Notes: generated by a model from the sequence alone, not told the origin. Shown: positions 29,125-39,438, counted from the stretch's first letter. The stretch is DNA of 49,099 bases from Photobacterium sanguinicancri (GCF_002265265.1 NZ_NOIF01000013.1:1-49099), one strand, 5' to 3'. Numbers and translations are program-made.

Positions 29125-29442
29125 TTGCAGGTTCAAGAACTACACGATTTTATTGTTGATAAAGTTGACGATATTAAAGCCCAAGACATCGTAACGATTG
29201 ACGTACGTGGTAAGTCAAGCCTAACTGACTTCATGGTTCTATGTACAGGTACATCAAACCGTCACGTATCTTCAATTGCAGATCACGTAAACAAAGAATC
29301 AAAACTGATTGATTTCCCTCCATTTGGTATCAGCGGTGAAGATGATGGCCAATGGGTTATCGTTGATATGGGTAACGTAATGTTACACATCATGCAGGAA
29401 GATTCACGTAGCCTGTACCAACTGGAGAAGCTTTGGAGCTAA
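29125..29442 (+). CDS. rsfS: Ribosomal silencing factor RsfS
   Basis: RsfS binds ribosomal protein L14 and blocks joining of the ribosomal subunits under nutrient limitation. A TTG start at 29125 with GAGGGG six bases upstream gives 105 residues, the E. coli length; the longer frame upstream is not family-like. DIVTIDVRGKSSLTDFMV, CTGTSNRHVSSIADHV and QWVIVDMGNVMLHIMQ are family signatures. It lies six bases before rlmH. Confidence 0.94.
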   Translation: MQVQELHDFIVDKVDDIKAQDIVTIDVRGKSSLTDFMVLCTGTSNRHVSSIADHVNKESKLIDFPPFGISGEDDGQWVIVDMGNVMLHIMQEDSRSLYQLEKLWS

Positions 29443-29448
29443 TCAGTC

Positions 29449-29919
29449 ATGAAGCTTCAATTGATTGCCGTTGGCACTAAAATGCCCAAGTGGGTTGAAG
29501 AAGGTTATAAAGAATATAGCCGTCGTTTCCCTAAAGACATGCCTCTGGAACTTATTGAAATTCCAGCAGGTAAACGCGGAAAAAATGCAGATATTGCTCG
29601 TATCTTGCAAAAAGAAGGCGAAGCCATGCTTGCCTCTGTACCGAAAGGTAACCGTATTGTCACCTTGGACATTCCTGGTAAACGCTGGGATACCGAGCAA
29701 CTGGCTCAACAGCTAGAAAGCTGGAAGCTAGATGCGCGCGATGTTTCGATTTTGATTGGCGGCCCTGAAGGGTTATCACCTGCTTGTAAAGCAGCGGCCG
29801 AACAAAGTTGGTCTCTTTCACCACTTACACTGCCACACCCGATGGTACGTGTGGTGATGGCTGAAAGTTTATATCGCGCGTGGAGCATCACCGCAAACCA
29901 TCCTTACCACAGGGAATAA
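29449..29919 (+). CDS. rlmH: 23S rRNA pseudouridine-1915 N3-methyltransferase
   Basis: RlmH is a SPOUT-class (alpha/beta knot) methyltransferase that modifies pseudouridine 1915 of 23S rRNA on the 70S ribosome. The 156-residue protein has the knot-forming FLIGGPEG-type motif ([15 protein letters not shown]) and a conserved C-terminus ([14 protein letters not shown]). It lies between rsfS and mrdA, as in E. coli, and ends directly against the mrdA start. Confidence 0.96.
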   Translation: MKLQLIAVGTKMPKWVEEGYKEYSRRFPKDMPLELIEIPAGKRGKNADIARILQKEGEAMLASVPKGNRIVTLDIPGKRWDTEQLAQQLESWKLDARDVSILIGGPEGLSPACKAAAEQSWSLSPLTLPHPMVRVVMAESLYRAWSITANHPYHRE

Positions 29920-31869
29920 GTGTCAATGAGACGAAAGCGTACCCAGATCCGCGACCATCGGGCTGAGTCGGCGCTCTTTTTCCGCCGTGCTCTTGTCTCA
30001 TTTATAGGCATTATCGTGCTGGTAGGCGTGTTGCTCACTAACTTGTACCATATTCAAGTTAGTGAACATGACGACTATCAGACACGATCTAATGACAACC
30101 GTATTAAGGTTGTACCTGTCGCGCCTAACCGCGGCATGATCTATGATCGCAATGGCATTCTTCTGGCAGAAAACCGTCCTGTTTATGCTCTCGAGATCAC
30201 CAAAGAAAAAGTGCCTGATATTGAGGCCACCTTCACCCGCCTCAAAGTATTAATGGGCATTACCGACGAAGATATCACCCGTTTTGAAAAAGAACGTCGT
30301 CATACCCGTCGCTTTAAATCTATCCCGATTAAAGGCCAGCTTACCGAAGAGCAAGTTGCCCTATTCACGGTCAATCAACACCGTTTTCCTGGGGTTGAAG
30401 TCAAAGCCTACCTCAAACGTTATTACCCATATGGTGATGCACTCACCCATGTCTTGGGTTATGTCGCTAAAATTAACGACCGTGATCTTGAGCGCCTAGA
30501 GCGCGATGAAAAAATCAGTAACTACAAAGCCACGCGAGACATGGGCAAGCTTGGTATTGAACGCTACTACGAAGATTTATTACACGGCACATCTGGCTAC
30601 CAAGAAGTCGAAGTGAACAGTCGTGGCCGCATTATTCGTACACTCAAGTACGTACCACCGATCCCAGGCAAAGATATCAAGCTTAACTTGGATATTGACC
30701 TGCAACTGTTTGTCAAAGAGCAGCTCACGGTACGCAGTAAAGACCCAGAAACTGGCGAAGAAATCGTAAAATACAAACGAGGCTCTATTGTCGTCATGGA
30801 TCCACGCGATTCTGCCGTTATTGCAATGGTATCAAGCCCAAGTTACGACCCGAATTTGTTTGTACATGGTATTTCAGGGCCTAAATATCGAGCACTATTG
30901 AATGACATTAACCGCCCATTGGTTAACCGTGTCACGCTAGGCATATACCCACCAGCGTCAACGGTAAAGCCTATGATTGCTGTCGCAGCCTTAACGGAAG
31001 GTGTCGTGACGCCACGCACCGTACGAAATGATCCGGGTTACTGGAAAATTCCAAATTCCAATAGCCGCCCATTCCGTGACTGGAAACGTTGGGGCCACGG
31101 CAAGGTGAACATTCACAAAGCAATAGAAGAATCTGTAGATACTTACTTCTATCAAGTTGCTTACGATCTCGGTATCGATCGCTTATCCGCTTGGATGACC
31201 AAATTTGGTTACGGTGAATACACTGGCATTGATATTCATGAAGAAAGTAAAGCCAATATGCCAACCCGAGAATGGAAGCAAGCTCGTTTCCGTCAGCCTT
31301 GGTATCAAGGCGATACGATCCCTGTTGGTATCGGACAAGGCTATTGGACAGCAACGCCATTGCAAATAGCCAAGGCCACCACTGTTTTAGTCAATAAAGG
31401 CATTGTCCGTGCGCCGCACCTTTTAAAAGACATTGTCGATAATGACGTTGAAAAACCAGCCATCTTTGACGAGTATCCGCCCATTACAGGCGTGGATGAC
31501 GAAGACTGGGAAATTGCGAAAGACGGCATGAAACGCGTGCTATTTGGTGTCCGAGGTACCGCACGCCGTGCCTTTTATGGCGCCCAATACAAAGCGGGGG
31601 GTAAATCAGGCTCTGCGCAAGTGTTTGGCCTCGCAGAAGATGAAAAATACAATGCAGAGGAACTTGCCGAGCATTTACGTGATCATGCGCTATTCACAGC
31701 ATTCGCACCGTATGACAAACCCGAAGTCGTTGTATCTATGGTGCTAGAGAATGCGGGCGGTGGTTCATCAAACGGCGGCCCGGTGGCTCGTCATATTTTC
31801 GATCACATTCTACTAAAGCCAAAGGCACCGTTAGACAAAACAGTATCGAGCACTGAGGTAACACAATGA
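29920..31869 (+). CDS. mrdA: Penicillin-binding protein 2
   Basis: PBP2 is the transpeptidase of the elongasome and cross-links peptidoglycan during rod growth together with RodA. The 649-residue protein has one N-terminal membrane helix (about residues 25-45), a pedestal domain ([11 protein letters not shown]) and a transpeptidase domain. Active-site motifs are STVK (Ser near residue 347), SVD in [12 protein letters not shown] and KSGSA. The start is GTG at 29920 directly after rlmH, or ATG at 29926, where AGGGA is better spaced. The stop overlaps the rodA start. Confidence 0.97.
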   Translation: MSMRRKRTQIRDHRAESALFFRRALVSFIGIIVLVGVLLTNLYHIQVSEHDDYQTRSNDNRIKVVPVAPNRGMIYDRNGILLAENRPVYALEITKEKVPDIEATFTRLKVLMGITDEDITRFEKERRHTRRFKSIPIKGQLTEEQVALFTVNQHRFPGVEVKAYLKRYYPYGDALTHVLGYVAKINDRDLERLERDEKISNYKATRDMGKLGIERYYEDLLHGTSGYQEVEVNSRGRIIRTLKYVPPIPGKDIKLNLDIDLQLFVKEQLTVRSKDPETGEEIVKYKRGSIVVMDPRDSAVIAMVSSPSYDPNLFVHGISGPKYRALLNDINRPLVNRVTLGIYPPASTVKPMIAVAALTEGVVTPRTVRNDPGYWKIPNSNSRPFRDWKRWGHGKVNIHKAIEESVDTYFYQVAYDLGIDRLSAWMTKFGYGEYTGIDIHEESKANMPTREWKQARFRQPWYQGDTIPVGIGQGYWTATPLQIAKATTVLVNKGIVRAPHLLKDIVDNDVEKPAIFDEYPPITGVDDEDWEIAKDGMKRVLFGVRGTARRAFYGAQYKAGGKSGSAQVFGLAEDEKYNAEELAEHLRDHALFTAFAPYDKPEVVVSMVLENAGGGSSNGGPVARHIFDHILLKPKAPLDKTVSSTEVTQ

Positions 31870-32987
31870 GCATTATGGCCACCACAGGCAATAAACGAAC
31901 CCTAAGTGACCGCTTACATATCGACTTCCCATTGTTAATGGGGATTTTAGCCTTGATGTGCTTTGGCCTACTTGTAATGTATAGCGCCAGTGGTCAACAC
32001 ATTGAAATGATGGAGCGCCAAGCTGTACGTATGGGTCTATCACTTTGCGTGATGTTTGCATTAGCCCAGATAGCACCGCGTCACTATGAGACCTGGGCAC
32101 CGTATCTATTTGGCATAGGTCTATTGTTATTACTCGGGGTTTTGTTCTTTGGTGAAGCCTCTAAAGGTGCTCAACGCTGGCTAAACCTTGGTTTTGTTCG
32201 CTTTCAACCCTCAGAGCTTATCAAACTTGCCGTCCCCCTGATGGTGGCCCGCTTTATTGGTAACAAACCACTCCCCCCTAGCTTTCGTAATATTGTCGTC
32301 GCCTTGGTGATGATCTTTGTACCAACGATTTTAATCGCTAAGCAGCCTGACTTAGGCACTTCAATTTTGATCGCTGCATCAGGTATTTTTGTGTTGTTCT
32401 TATCTGGGATCAGCTGGCGTATTATCTTCTCTGCCGGTGTATTGCTTGGCGCATTTGTTCCTGTTTTATGGTTCTTCCTAATGCGCGATTACCAACGGAC
32501 ACGGGTATTGACACTGTTTAATCCAGAGTCAGACCCATTAGGGGCGGGTTACCATATAATTCAATCCAAAATCGCCATTGGCTCTGGCGGTTTAGCGGGT
32601 AAAGGTTGGCTGCAAGGAACTCAATCACAACTCGAATTTTTACCTGAACGCCATACCGATTTCATTTTTGCGGTGATTGCCGAAGAATGGGGCTTAATTG
32701 GTGTCGCCTGCTTGTTATCACTTTATCTCTACATTATTGCTCGTGGCTTATTGTTGGCAAGTCGAGCACAAACGGCGTTTGGCCGCATGATGGCAGGCAG
32801 TATCGTACTGAGCTTCTTCGTTTATGTTTTCGTTAATATCGGAATGGTAAGTGGTATTTTACCTGTTGTTGGTGTCCCACTTCCTTTAATCAGCTACGGG
32901 GGTACCTCAATGGTGACCTTGATGGCAGGCTTTGGCATTCTGATGTCTATTCATACCCATAGAAAAATGTTGTCAAAGGCGACCTAA
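31866..32987 (+). CDS. rodA: Peptidoglycan glycosyltransferase RodA (SEDS)
   Basis: RodA polymerises glycan strands from lipid II in the elongasome, paired with PBP2. The 373-residue inner-membrane protein has about ten helices. The functional Asp lies in [18 protein letters not shown], and the C-terminal [15 protein letters not shown] is the SEDS signature. It overlaps mrdA by four bases (ATGA) and abuts rlpA without a gap. Confidence 0.97.
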   Translation: MSIMATTGNKRTLSDRLHIDFPLLMGILALMCFGLLVMYSASGQHIEMMERQAVRMGLSLCVMFALAQIAPRHYETWAPYLFGIGLLLLLGVLFFGEASKGAQRWLNLGFVRFQPSELIKLAVPLMVARFIGNKPLPPSFRNIVVALVMIFVPTILIAKQPDLGTSILIAASGIFVLFLSGISWRIIFSAGVLLGAFVPVLWFFLMRDYQRTRVLTLFNPESDPLGAGYHIIQSKIAIGSGGLAGKGWLQGTQSQLEFLPERHTDFIFAVIAEEWGLIGVACLLSLYLYIIARGLLLASRAQTAFGRMMAGSIVLSFFVYVFVNIGMVSGILPVVGVPLPLISYGGTSMVTLMAGFGILMSIHTHRKMLSKAT

Positions 32988-33791
32988 ATGCGTGTTATCT
33001 CCTTACTTATTGTCTTAATTCTGGCAGGCTGTAGTTCTACCCCTAGCGATGAGCGCTACGATATTGCTGATGATGTGGCACCAGAACAATCGCCAACCCT
33101 GGATCATATTGAGGATGCACAACCCCGCTATGAACCCAAAAGTCTTGCGGGTAACAAAGATTACACTTTACGTGGTCAACGCTACGAAATTGTAAAAGAC
33201 CAAAAAGGCTTTACCCAAGAAGGTAATGCCTCTTGGTATGGTAAAAAATTCCATGGTCATAAAACCTCAAATGGTGAGGTATATGACATGTATTCAATGA
33301 CAGCAGCACACAAAACATTGCCGCTACCGAGCTATGTAAAAGTCACCAATACCAATAATGGTAAAACAGCGATTGTCCGTGTAAACGATCGTGGACCGTT
33401 CCATGATGGCCGAATAATCGATCTTAGTATGGCAGCGGCCTCTAAGCTTGACGTGATCAAACATGGCACTGCGCCAGTTAAAATTGAATTAATCACGATT
33501 AAAAAACCAGCGTCAAGCGAAGAGTGGCAGAGCGCCAACCCTAATCAGTATTTTGTTCAACTTGCTGCGGTGAGTAATCAAGGAAAAGCACAACAAATTG
33601 CAGAACAATTAAAAATGCAATTTGAAACAAAAGTCGATTTAATGAAAGTAGAAAAAACGGATATTTACCGTATTCGCCTCGGGCCTTATATCGATCGTGA
33701 TGAAGCAATTTCACAACGTGACAAAGCGAAATCACAGCAATATCCAAAAGCCTTTATCATTACATCGCAACGTTCTTTGGAACAAAAGTAA
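32988..33791 (+). CDS. rlpA: Rare lipoprotein A (septal lytic transglycosylase)
   Basis: RlpA is an outer-membrane lipoprotein that binds denuded glycan strands and, in several species, cleaves them. The 267-residue protein has a short signal peptide with lipobox LAGC (Cys15). A double-psi beta-barrel domain follows (NASWYGKKFHGHKTSNGE, then VRVNDRGPFHDGRIIDLS with the conserved Asp), and a C-terminal SPOR domain (about residues 185-262). The ATG follows the rodA stop directly. Confidence 0.95.
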   Translation: MRVISLLIVLILAGCSSTPSDERYDIADDVAPEQSPTLDHIEDAQPRYEPKSLAGNKDYTLRGQRYEIVKDQKGFTQEGNASWYGKKFHGHKTSNGEVYDMYSMTAAHKTLPLPSYVKVTNTNNGKTAIVRVNDRGPFHDGRIIDLSMAAASKLDVIKHGTAPVKIELITIKKPASSEEWQSANPNQYFVQLAAVSNQGKAQQIAEQLKMQFETKVDLMKVEKTDIYRIRLGPYIDRDEAISQRDKAKSQQYPKAFIITSQRSLEQK

Positions 33792-33810
33792 CGTTTTGCA
33801 ATCAAACAAT

Positions 33811-33890
33811 ACCAGCTGGGAATTTTCATTCCCTTAACGGAATTTATTTCGTGCCCAGTTGGTCAATAATACGGCCAATTAAAAGGCCGT
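33811..33890 (+). other. Nested hairpins between rlpA and dacA
   Basis: ACCAGCTGGG (33811-33820) pairs with CCCAGTTGGT (33854-33863) around 33 bases. Competing with its top is GGGAAT/ATTCCC (33818-33833). ACGGCC/GGCCGT (33871-33890) follows. None has a good U-tract. Confidence 0.5.
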
Positions 33891-33964
33891 GACTTTGTCT
33901 CTGTCAGTTTTTCGCTAATCCCACCATAAGGAGCGATGTCAAAGGTGGTTGATTACTTTCAATC

Positions 33965-33973
33965 TGATATAGT
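33965..33973 (+). promoter_or_regulatory. Candidate extended -10 promoter of dacA
   Basis: TGATATAGT (TGn plus TATAGT) lies about 40 bases before the dacA ATG. There is no clear -35 box. Confidence 0.45.
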
Positions 33974-34014
33974 GTGTTCAGTTTTTGACATCGCCCAATA
34001 AAGTTACATCAATC

Positions 34015-35190
34015 ATGAAGAAATCTGCTGCAACTTTTCGATCGATCGCTGCCTCTGCTTTGATGCTGGCATCGGTATCTGCCGTAGCGGCTCCAGCCGT
34101 TGTTCCTGAAGCCCCACAAATTGCTGCAAAAGGCTATGTCCTGATGGATTACCATTCAGGCAAAGTACTTGCGGGCAACAAAGAATTTGTTCAAATTCCG
34201 CCAGCAAGTCTAACCAAGATGATGACCAGTTATGTTATTGGTCAGGAAGTTAAACGCGGAAACATCTCGATGGATGACACCGTTGTCATCAGTAAAAATG
34301 CTTGGGCAAAAAACTTCCCTGGTTCATCAAAGATGTTCATTGAAGTAGGTAGCGAAGTAAAAGTCGCAGATCTTAACCGCGGCATCATCATCCAATCTGG
34401 CAACGATGCCTGTGTTGCGATGGCTGAACACGTTGCGGGCTCTGAAGACTCTTTCGTTGATCTAATGAACGCTTGGGCTAAAACCATCGGAATGGATAAA
34501 ACCCATTTTGGTAATGTTCACGGCCTAGACAACGACAACCTGTACACCACACCTTACGATATGGCATTGCTTGGTCAAGCGCTTATCCGTGATGTACCTG
34601 ATGAGTTTGCAATCTACAAAGAAAAATCATTCACCTACAATGGCATCACGCAGTACAACCGTAACGGTTTATTGTGGGATAAAAGCCTCAACGTAGATGG
34701 TATGAAAACAGGCCATACCAACAACGCAGGTTACAGCCTAGTTAGTACCGCAACTGAAGGTAAAATGCGCCTAATTTCGGTAGTGATGGGCACTAAAAGT
34801 GCGAATGCCCGTAAAGCAGAGAGTAAAAAACTGCTTAACTACGGCTTCCGTTTCTTTGAAACCGTTTCACCACATAAAGCGAATGAAACTTTCGTAACCG
34901 AAAAAGTGTGGATGGGTGATCGTAGCGAAGTCTCTTTAGGTGTTGACCAAGATACATTTGTAACGCTACCTCGTGGCCAGACTAAAGATCTGAAAGCAAG
35001 CTTTGTTCTTGAGAAAGAACTTAAAGCCCCTATCATGAAAGGCGAAAAAGTCGGTACGCTTTACTACCGTGTTGGCGAGGATGATATTGCTGAATATCCA
35101 CTTATCGCCCTAAATGATGTTAACGAAGGCAGCCTATTCAGCCGCCTGATTGATTACATCATGTTGCTATTCAAAGGCTGGTTAAGCTAA
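34015..35190 (+). CDS. dacA: D-alanyl-D-alanine carboxypeptidase (PBP5/6 type)
   Basis: DacA trims the terminal D-alanine from peptidoglycan pentapeptides. The ATG at 34015 starts a normal signal peptide (cleavage near residue 26, SAVAA|PAVV); the longer TTG frame was rejected. The 391-residue protein has SLTK (Ser65, Lys68), SGN in IIQSGNDACVAMAEH and KTG in VDGMKTGHTNNAG. The C-terminal beta domain ends in an amphipathic membrane anchor (LFSRLIDYIMLLFKGWLS). It follows rlpA as in E. coli, with its own promoter region. Confidence 0.96.
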   Translation: MKKSAATFRSIAASALMLASVSAVAAPAVVPEAPQIAAKGYVLMDYHSGKVLAGNKEFVQIPPASLTKMMTSYVIGQEVKRGNISMDDTVVISKNAWAKNFPGSSKMFIEVGSEVKVADLNRGIIIQSGNDACVAMAEHVAGSEDSFVDLMNAWAKTIGMDKTHFGNVHGLDNDNLYTTPYDMALLGQALIRDVPDEFAIYKEKSFTYNGITQYNRNGLLWDKSLNVDGMKTGHTNNAGYSLVSTATEGKMRLISVVMGTKSANARKAESKKLLNYGFRFFETVSPHKANETFVTEKVWMGDRSEVSLGVDQDTFVTLPRGQTKDLKASFVLEKELKAPIMKGEKVGTLYYRVGEDDIAEYPLIALNDVNEGSLFSRLIDYIMLLFKGWLS

Positions 35191-35216
35191 GTTTTCTACC
35201 TGAAAACAAACAATTA

Positions 35217-35244
35217 AAAAGAGGCAGCTTAAGTTGCCTCTTTT
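35217..35244 (+). terminator. Intrinsic terminator after dacA
   Basis: AAAAGAGGCA pairs with TGCCTCTTTT (35217-35226 with 35235-35244), and the loop itself can extend the stem. Confidence 0.9.
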
Positions 35245-35346
35245 GCTATCTGCCGCCTAGTATCGAGAAACTGGTAGTCGGTAGTAAGATCGGTATAATA
35301 GCTCGCCTGAAATTGAGTTATCCCTTGCGGAATCCTGGAGTACAGA

Positions 35347-35622
35347 ATGCAACAACAAGAACAGCCTAAACTAAAAGATCTGCTTGAGTTCCCTTGTAAG
35401 TTTTCATACAAGGTAATGGGTTTCAACAAGCCTGAACTACCGGATCTTGTAGTTGAAGTGATTCAACGTCACGCACCAGGCGACTACACACCAACCGTTA
35501 AGCCTAGCGGTAAAGGTACTTACAGCGCTGTTTCTGTCACTATTACAGCAACGTCTATCGAGCAAGTTGAGATTCTTTACAAAGAATTAGGCGATATCGA
35601 AATCGTTCGTCTTGTTCTGTAG
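35347..35622 (+). CDS. ybeD: YbeD family protein (DUF493)
   Basis: This 91-residue cytosolic protein has an ACT-like ferredoxin fold. [19 protein letters not shown] and the C-terminal [10 protein letters not shown] match E. coli YbeD as I recall it. The function is not established; the constant position before lipB suggests a link to lipoate metabolism. GGAG lies seven bases before the ATG. Confidence 0.93.
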   Translation: MQQQEQPKLKDLLEFPCKFSYKVMGFNKPELPDLVVEVIQRHAPGDYTPTVKPSGKGTYSAVSVTITATSIEQVEILYKELGDIEIVRLVL

Positions 35623-35648
35623 TTAGCGACACCAAATACCCCTACAAA

Positions 35649-35684
35649 TTGGCGGCTGAAATTTCAACCGCCAAGCTTTATAAT
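35649..35684 (+). promoter_or_regulatory. Hairpin and TATAAT box before lipB
   Basis: TTGGCGG (35649-35655) pairs with CCGCCAA (35668-35674) around the self-complementary TGAAATTTCA. A perfect TATAAT follows at 35679-35684, so the dyad covers the -35 region of a likely lipB promoter. It could equally be the ybeD terminator with a poor T-tract. Confidence 0.45.
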
Positions 35685-35731
35685 GCCAACCAAGAATAGC
35701 TCGGCTTTGCCGATATTAATTGGGTGATACA

Positions 35732-36376
35732 GTGCAGAAACATCTCAAAATTCGACACCTTGGACGCTGCGACTACGAACCAACATGGCAAGCCATGCAC
35801 AAGTTCACCGATGAGCGTACACCAGAAACAACCGATGAAATTTGGTTAGTCGAACACAACCCTGTTTTTACCCAAGGTCAAGCTGGTAAAGCAGAGCACC
35901 TGCTAAATACTGGTGATATTCCTGTGGTTCAAAGTGATCGTGGCGGCCAAGTGACTTACCATGGTCCAGGTCAGCTAATTGCGTATATCCTGATCGACTT
36001 GCGTCGAAATAAAATGGGTGTTCGTGATTTAGTCACACACATTGAAAATACAGTCATTCAAACGCTATCCCATTTCGGGGTAACGTCTAACGCCCGCCCA
36101 GATGCGCCGGGAGTATATGTAAATAACCAAAAAATATGCTCACTCGGTTTACGTATCCGTCGCGGTTGCTCTTTTCACGGTCTGGCACTCAATATAAATA
36201 TGGATTTGGCGCCGTTCTTGCGTATTAATCCTTGTGGTTATGCAGGTATGGAAATGACGCAACTTGCGTCACTTAATGGCCCATCAGAACTGACGGAAGT
36301 TCAGCCTGTACTTGTCGAAGAGCTTGTAAAACTGCTCGATTACCAGAGCGTTGAGTGGATAACGGAAAGCAATTAA
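35732..36376 (+). CDS. lipB: Octanoyl-[ACP]:protein N-octanoyltransferase
   Basis: LipB moves octanoate from acyl carrier protein to lipoyl domains, the first step of de novo lipoylation. A GTG at 35732 with GGGTGA just upstream gives 214 residues; the TTG at 35720 lacks a ribosome-binding site. Motifs are [18 protein letters not shown], the catalytic Lys in [12 protein letters not shown] and the catalytic Cys in [11 protein letters not shown]. It precedes lipA by two bases. Confidence 0.96.
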   Translation: MQKHLKIRHLGRCDYEPTWQAMHKFTDERTPETTDEIWLVEHNPVFTQGQAGKAEHLLNTGDIPVVQSDRGGQVTYHGPGQLIAYILIDLRRNKMGVRDLVTHIENTVIQTLSHFGVTSNARPDAPGVYVNNQKICSLGLRIRRGCSFHGLALNINMDLAPFLRINPCGYAGMEMTQLASLNGPSELTEVQPVLVEELVKLLDYQSVEWITESN

Positions 36377-36378
36377 TT

Positions 36379-37350
36379 ATGAGCAAACCTATAAAAATCG
36401 AACAAGGCGTCAAATACCGCGATGCCGATAAGATGGCCCTCATTCCTGTACGTAATGTGGCAGAAGAAGAAGCGCCACAGGAAGTGCTACGTAAACCTGA
36501 ATGGATGAGAATCAAGCTTCCGTCAGATAGCAAGCGCATCCAAGAGATCAAGTCAGCAATGCGTAAGAACAAGCTTCACTCTGTTTGTGAGGAAGCGTCT
36601 TGCCCTAACCTAGCTGAGTGCTTCAACCACGGTACTGCAACTTTCATGATCTTAGGGGCGATTTGTACTCGTCGTTGCCCATTCTGTGATGTTGCCCATG
36701 GCCGTCCATTACCACCAAATGCCGAAGAACCAGCACACCTAGCTCAGACTATTGCTGATATGAAGCTAAAATACGTGGTGGTAACATCGGTTGACCGTGA
36801 TGACTTACGTGATGGCGGTGCTCAACACTTCGCCGATTGTACTCGTGAAATTCGCGCAAAAAACCCAAGCATTCATATTGAAACTCTGGTGCCTGATTTC
36901 CGTGGTCGAATGGATCGTGCACTTGAAATTCTACGTGACAACCCGCCAAACGTTTTCAACCACAACTTGGAAACTGCACCACGCTTGTACCGTAAGGCTC
37001 GCCCAGGTGCTAACTACCAGTGGTCACTGGATCTATTGAAGAAATTCAAAGAGATGCACCCAGAAGTACCGACTAAGTCTGGTGTGATGATGGGCTTAGG
37101 TGAAACAAAAGAAGAGATCGTTCAAGTACTGAAAGATCTTCGTGCACACGGTGTTACCATGCTAACACTGGGTCAATACCTTGCACCAAGTCGTCACCAC
37201 TTACCGGTTGAGCGCTACGTGCCGCCTTCTGAGTTTGATGAACTTAAAGAGATTGCATTAGAGCTTGGTTTTACCCATGCTGCGTGTGGTCCATTTGTTC
37301 GTTCTTCTTACCATGCCGATATGCAGGCACAAGGTATTGAAGTTAAATAA
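36379..37350 (+). CDS. lipA: Lipoyl synthase
   Basis: LipA inserts two sulfurs into protein-bound octanoyl groups. It is a radical-SAM enzyme with an auxiliary Fe-S cluster. The ATG at 36379 gives 323 residues starting [10 protein letters not shown]. The auxiliary cluster cysteines are in [13 protein letters not shown] and the radical-SAM cluster in [11 protein letters not shown]. The C-terminal [10 protein letters not shown] contains the serine that ligates the auxiliary cluster. It starts right after lipB and ends at a strong bidirectional terminator. Confidence 0.98.
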   Translation: MSKPIKIEQGVKYRDADKMALIPVRNVAEEEAPQEVLRKPEWMRIKLPSDSKRIQEIKSAMRKNKLHSVCEEASCPNLAECFNHGTATFMILGAICTRRCPFCDVAHGRPLPPNAEEPAHLAQTIADMKLKYVVVTSVDRDDLRDGGAQHFADCTREIRAKNPSIHIETLVPDFRGRMDRALEILRDNPPNVFNHNLETAPRLYRKARPGANYQWSLDLLKKFKEMHPEVPTKSGVMMGLGETKEEIVQVLKDLRAHGVTMLTLGQYLAPSRHHLPVERYVPPSEFDELKEIALELGFTHAACGPFVRSSYHADMQAQGIEVK

Positions 37351-37374
37351 TTCTAAACGAATTATTACGACAAT

Positions 37375-37414
37375 AAAAAACCGCTTTCGGTGTTAGCCTC
37401 AAGCGGTTTTTTTT
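37375..37414. terminator. Bidirectional terminator between lipA and bamC
   Basis: AAAAAACCGCTT pairs with AAGCGGTTTTTT (12 bp) around a 14-base loop. A-run and T-run flanks serve both convergent genes. Confidence 0.93.
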
Positions 37415-37427
37415 CATTTCAAATATT

Positions 37428-38468
37428 CTATGAACCGTTAGCTTTACGGTTACTAGACTCAATGGCTTTACCAAATACGGGTGCCATGCTTTCTAACGCA
37501 CGCTCTGTAATTGGCTTACCATCTGAATCAGTTACATTCAATGATGTACGGTTACCAAGATCACCTAACTGAAGCTTATAAGTAGAATCATCAAGCTCAA
37601 TCGGTTTAACACCTAGATCCGTCCAGAATTGATCATCTGGCGAGCGGAATTTCACTTCCACTACACCTTGTGAACGGTTACGACCTTCAATAGTAAAGCC
37701 AAGCTCATCAAGCAATGATGGTAAACGTTCCCAGAAAACGTTATAGGGCGCACGCGCAATAATAACAGGCAGACCACTACGATCTTGCCCCATGGTAATT
37801 GGAATTTGTTTCACTAGCTCTTGTGCACGTAATCGTGCTTCTTCACGTACTTCGGCATCGTAACGCGACGTAACTAAGTTAGTCATTAAGATGCTATATC
37901 GTTCTTTATTAATAACAGAGACAGGCTCGTCTTTATCACCTTCACGCCAATCAATAAGAATGATTTGATAGTTATTCTCGCCCGGCTTATCAGACTTAGC
38001 GATCACATAACGGCTACTAACCTGTGTTTCGTCATCTTCATTGGTCCAAGAAACCCACTCTGTTTCTAAGCGGTTGGCACTTTGTTCACGTAATGCGATA
38101 CCTTGCTCGGTAAGCATGGTTTTCGTTAATGACCAAACACCCGCGAGTTCCTCACTATTAGCGAGCACTAAGGTGACACCATCTACGTTTTTAACAACGC
38201 GAGCACCAGGGATCAATGCCAGCACTTGCTGTGGCGAACGAATATCGACACCTGCGCCAATTTCACCAGAAAATGCTTGGTTAGGGATCGCATAATCATT
38301 AGTAGCATAAGGCTCTGTACCTTCAGGCAACACCCAGTTGCTTAATGGTTTAGTTTCAAGATAGGTAAAATCTTGATTTGCCTGACGACGTCGCTCTTCA
38401 CTACCCGAACAGGCTGCCAAGCTGGCAACCATTAATGTCGTTAGTACGAACCTATGTTTAGAATTCAT
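37428..38468 (-). CDS. bamC: Outer-membrane assembly lipoprotein BamC
   Basis: BamC is an accessory lipoprotein of the BAM complex that inserts beta-barrel proteins in the outer membrane. The 346-residue protein has a signal peptide with lipobox LAAC (Cys20), an unstructured N-terminal segment that in E. coli binds BamD (QDFTYLETKPLSNWVLPEG) and two helix-grip domains. It is downstream of dapA with 30 bases between, as in E. coli. Confidence 0.95.
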   Translation of the reverse strand: MNSKHRFVLTTLMVASLAACSGSEERRRQANQDFTYLETKPLSNWVLPEGTEPYATNDYAIPNQAFSGEIGAGVDIRSPQQVLALIPGARVVKNVDGVTLVLANSEELAGVWSLTKTMLTEQGIALREQSANRLETEWVSWTNEDDETQVSSRYVIAKSDKPGENNYQIILIDWREGDKDEPVSVINKERYSILMTNLVTSRYDAEVREEARLRAQELVKQIPITMGQDRSGLPVIIARAPYNVFWERLPSLLDELGFTIEGRNRSQGVVEVKFRSPDDQFWTDLGVKPIELDDSTYKLQLGDLGNRTSLNVTDSDGKPITERALESMAPVFGKAIESSNRKANGS

Positions 38469-38498
38469 TAATGCTCCTGCGCTCCTACGCGTTGCAAA

Positions 38499-39380
38499 CT
38501 ATTGCAGCACACCGCTTTCTTGCAATGCTTCAACCACTTTGGGTTGTGCTGACTCACTTAATACGGTTAATGGCAAACGTAAATCACCCAACTCAATCAA
38601 ACCAAGTTTGTGAGCTGCCCATTTCACTGGGATTGGATTAGATTCTACAAATAAATTTTTATGTAAGCTCATTAAACGTGCATTGATTTCACGTGCAGCC
38701 TCAAACTGACCTTCACGTGCCAATTTGAACATTTTTGCCATATCTGCAGCTGCAACGTTTGCCGTGACAGAAATCACACCATGACCACCACGTTCAACAA
38801 ACTCTAATCCAGTAGCATCGTCGCCGCTTAGTTGGATAAAGTCTTCGCCACAAAGTTCCCTAATCTGTTGAACACGATCTAAATCTGCGGTCGCATCCTT
38901 AATACCGACGATATTGTCGATTTTAGCTAAACGTGCAACCGTCTCAGGTAATAGGTCAACAGCCGTACGACCAGGTACATTATAAAGAATCTGTGGTAGA
39001 TCTGTTGCCTCAGCAATCGCTTTATAATGCAGATATAAACCTTCTTGCGTTGGTTTATTGTAATAAGGGGTGACACTTAAACAACCCGCAACACCAGTAC
39101 CAATAAAGAGTTTACTGAATGTAATGGCTTCGTGCGTTGCATTAGCGCCGGTTCCTGCAATAACAGGAATACGGCCTTTCGCAAGCTCGATAGTCTTAAC
39201 AACTACCTTTACGTGCTCATCAACCGTTAATGTTGCTGATTCACCCGTAGTACCAACAGATACAATCGCATCTGTGCCTGCTGCAATATGATATTCCACC
39301 AAATTTGCAAGGCTAGTGTAATCCACTTCGCCCGCTTCATCCATTGGCGTGACTAGCGCAACCATGCTTCCTGAAAACAT
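38499..39380 (-). CDS. dapA: 4-hydroxy-tetrahydrodipicolinate synthase
   Basis: DapA condenses pyruvate with aspartate semialdehyde, the first step to diaminopimelate and lysine. The ATG at 39380 ([15 protein letters not shown]) matches the family start and has GGGGAG seven bases upstream; an ATG two codons earlier touches that Shine-Dalgarno. The 293-residue TIM barrel has GTTGESATL, the catalytic Tyr in YNVPGRT and the Schiff-base Lys in GIKDATADL. It heads dapA-bamC and is divergent from gcvR. Confidence 0.97.
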   Translation of the reverse strand: MFSGSMVALVTPMDEAGEVDYTSLANLVEYHIAAGTDAIVSVGTTGESATLTVDEHVKVVVKTIELAKGRIPVIAGTGANATHEAITFSKLFIGTGVAGCLSVTPYYNKPTQEGLYLHYKAIAEATDLPQILYNVPGRTAVDLLPETVARLAKIDNIVGIKDATADLDRVQQIRELCGEDFIQLSGDDATGLEFVERGGHGVISVTANVAAADMAKMFKLAREGQFEAAREINARLMSLHKNLFVESNPIPVKWAAHKLGLIELGDLRLPLTVLSESAQPKVVEALQESGVLQ

Positions 39381-39409
39381 GTCCATCTCCCCTTGATATA
39401 TATAACTTC

Positions 39410-39438
39410 ATGGTACGATTGAGTGAATATAAACTCAA
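39410..39438 (-). promoter_or_regulatory. dapA promoter with overlapping dyad
   Basis: On the minus strand TTGAGT and TACCAT are 17 bases apart, about 30 bases before the dapA start. The -35 box is one arm of a dyad, TTGAGT...ACTCAA (39419-39438, plus-strand reading), that could bind a repressor or activator. Confidence 0.6.
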
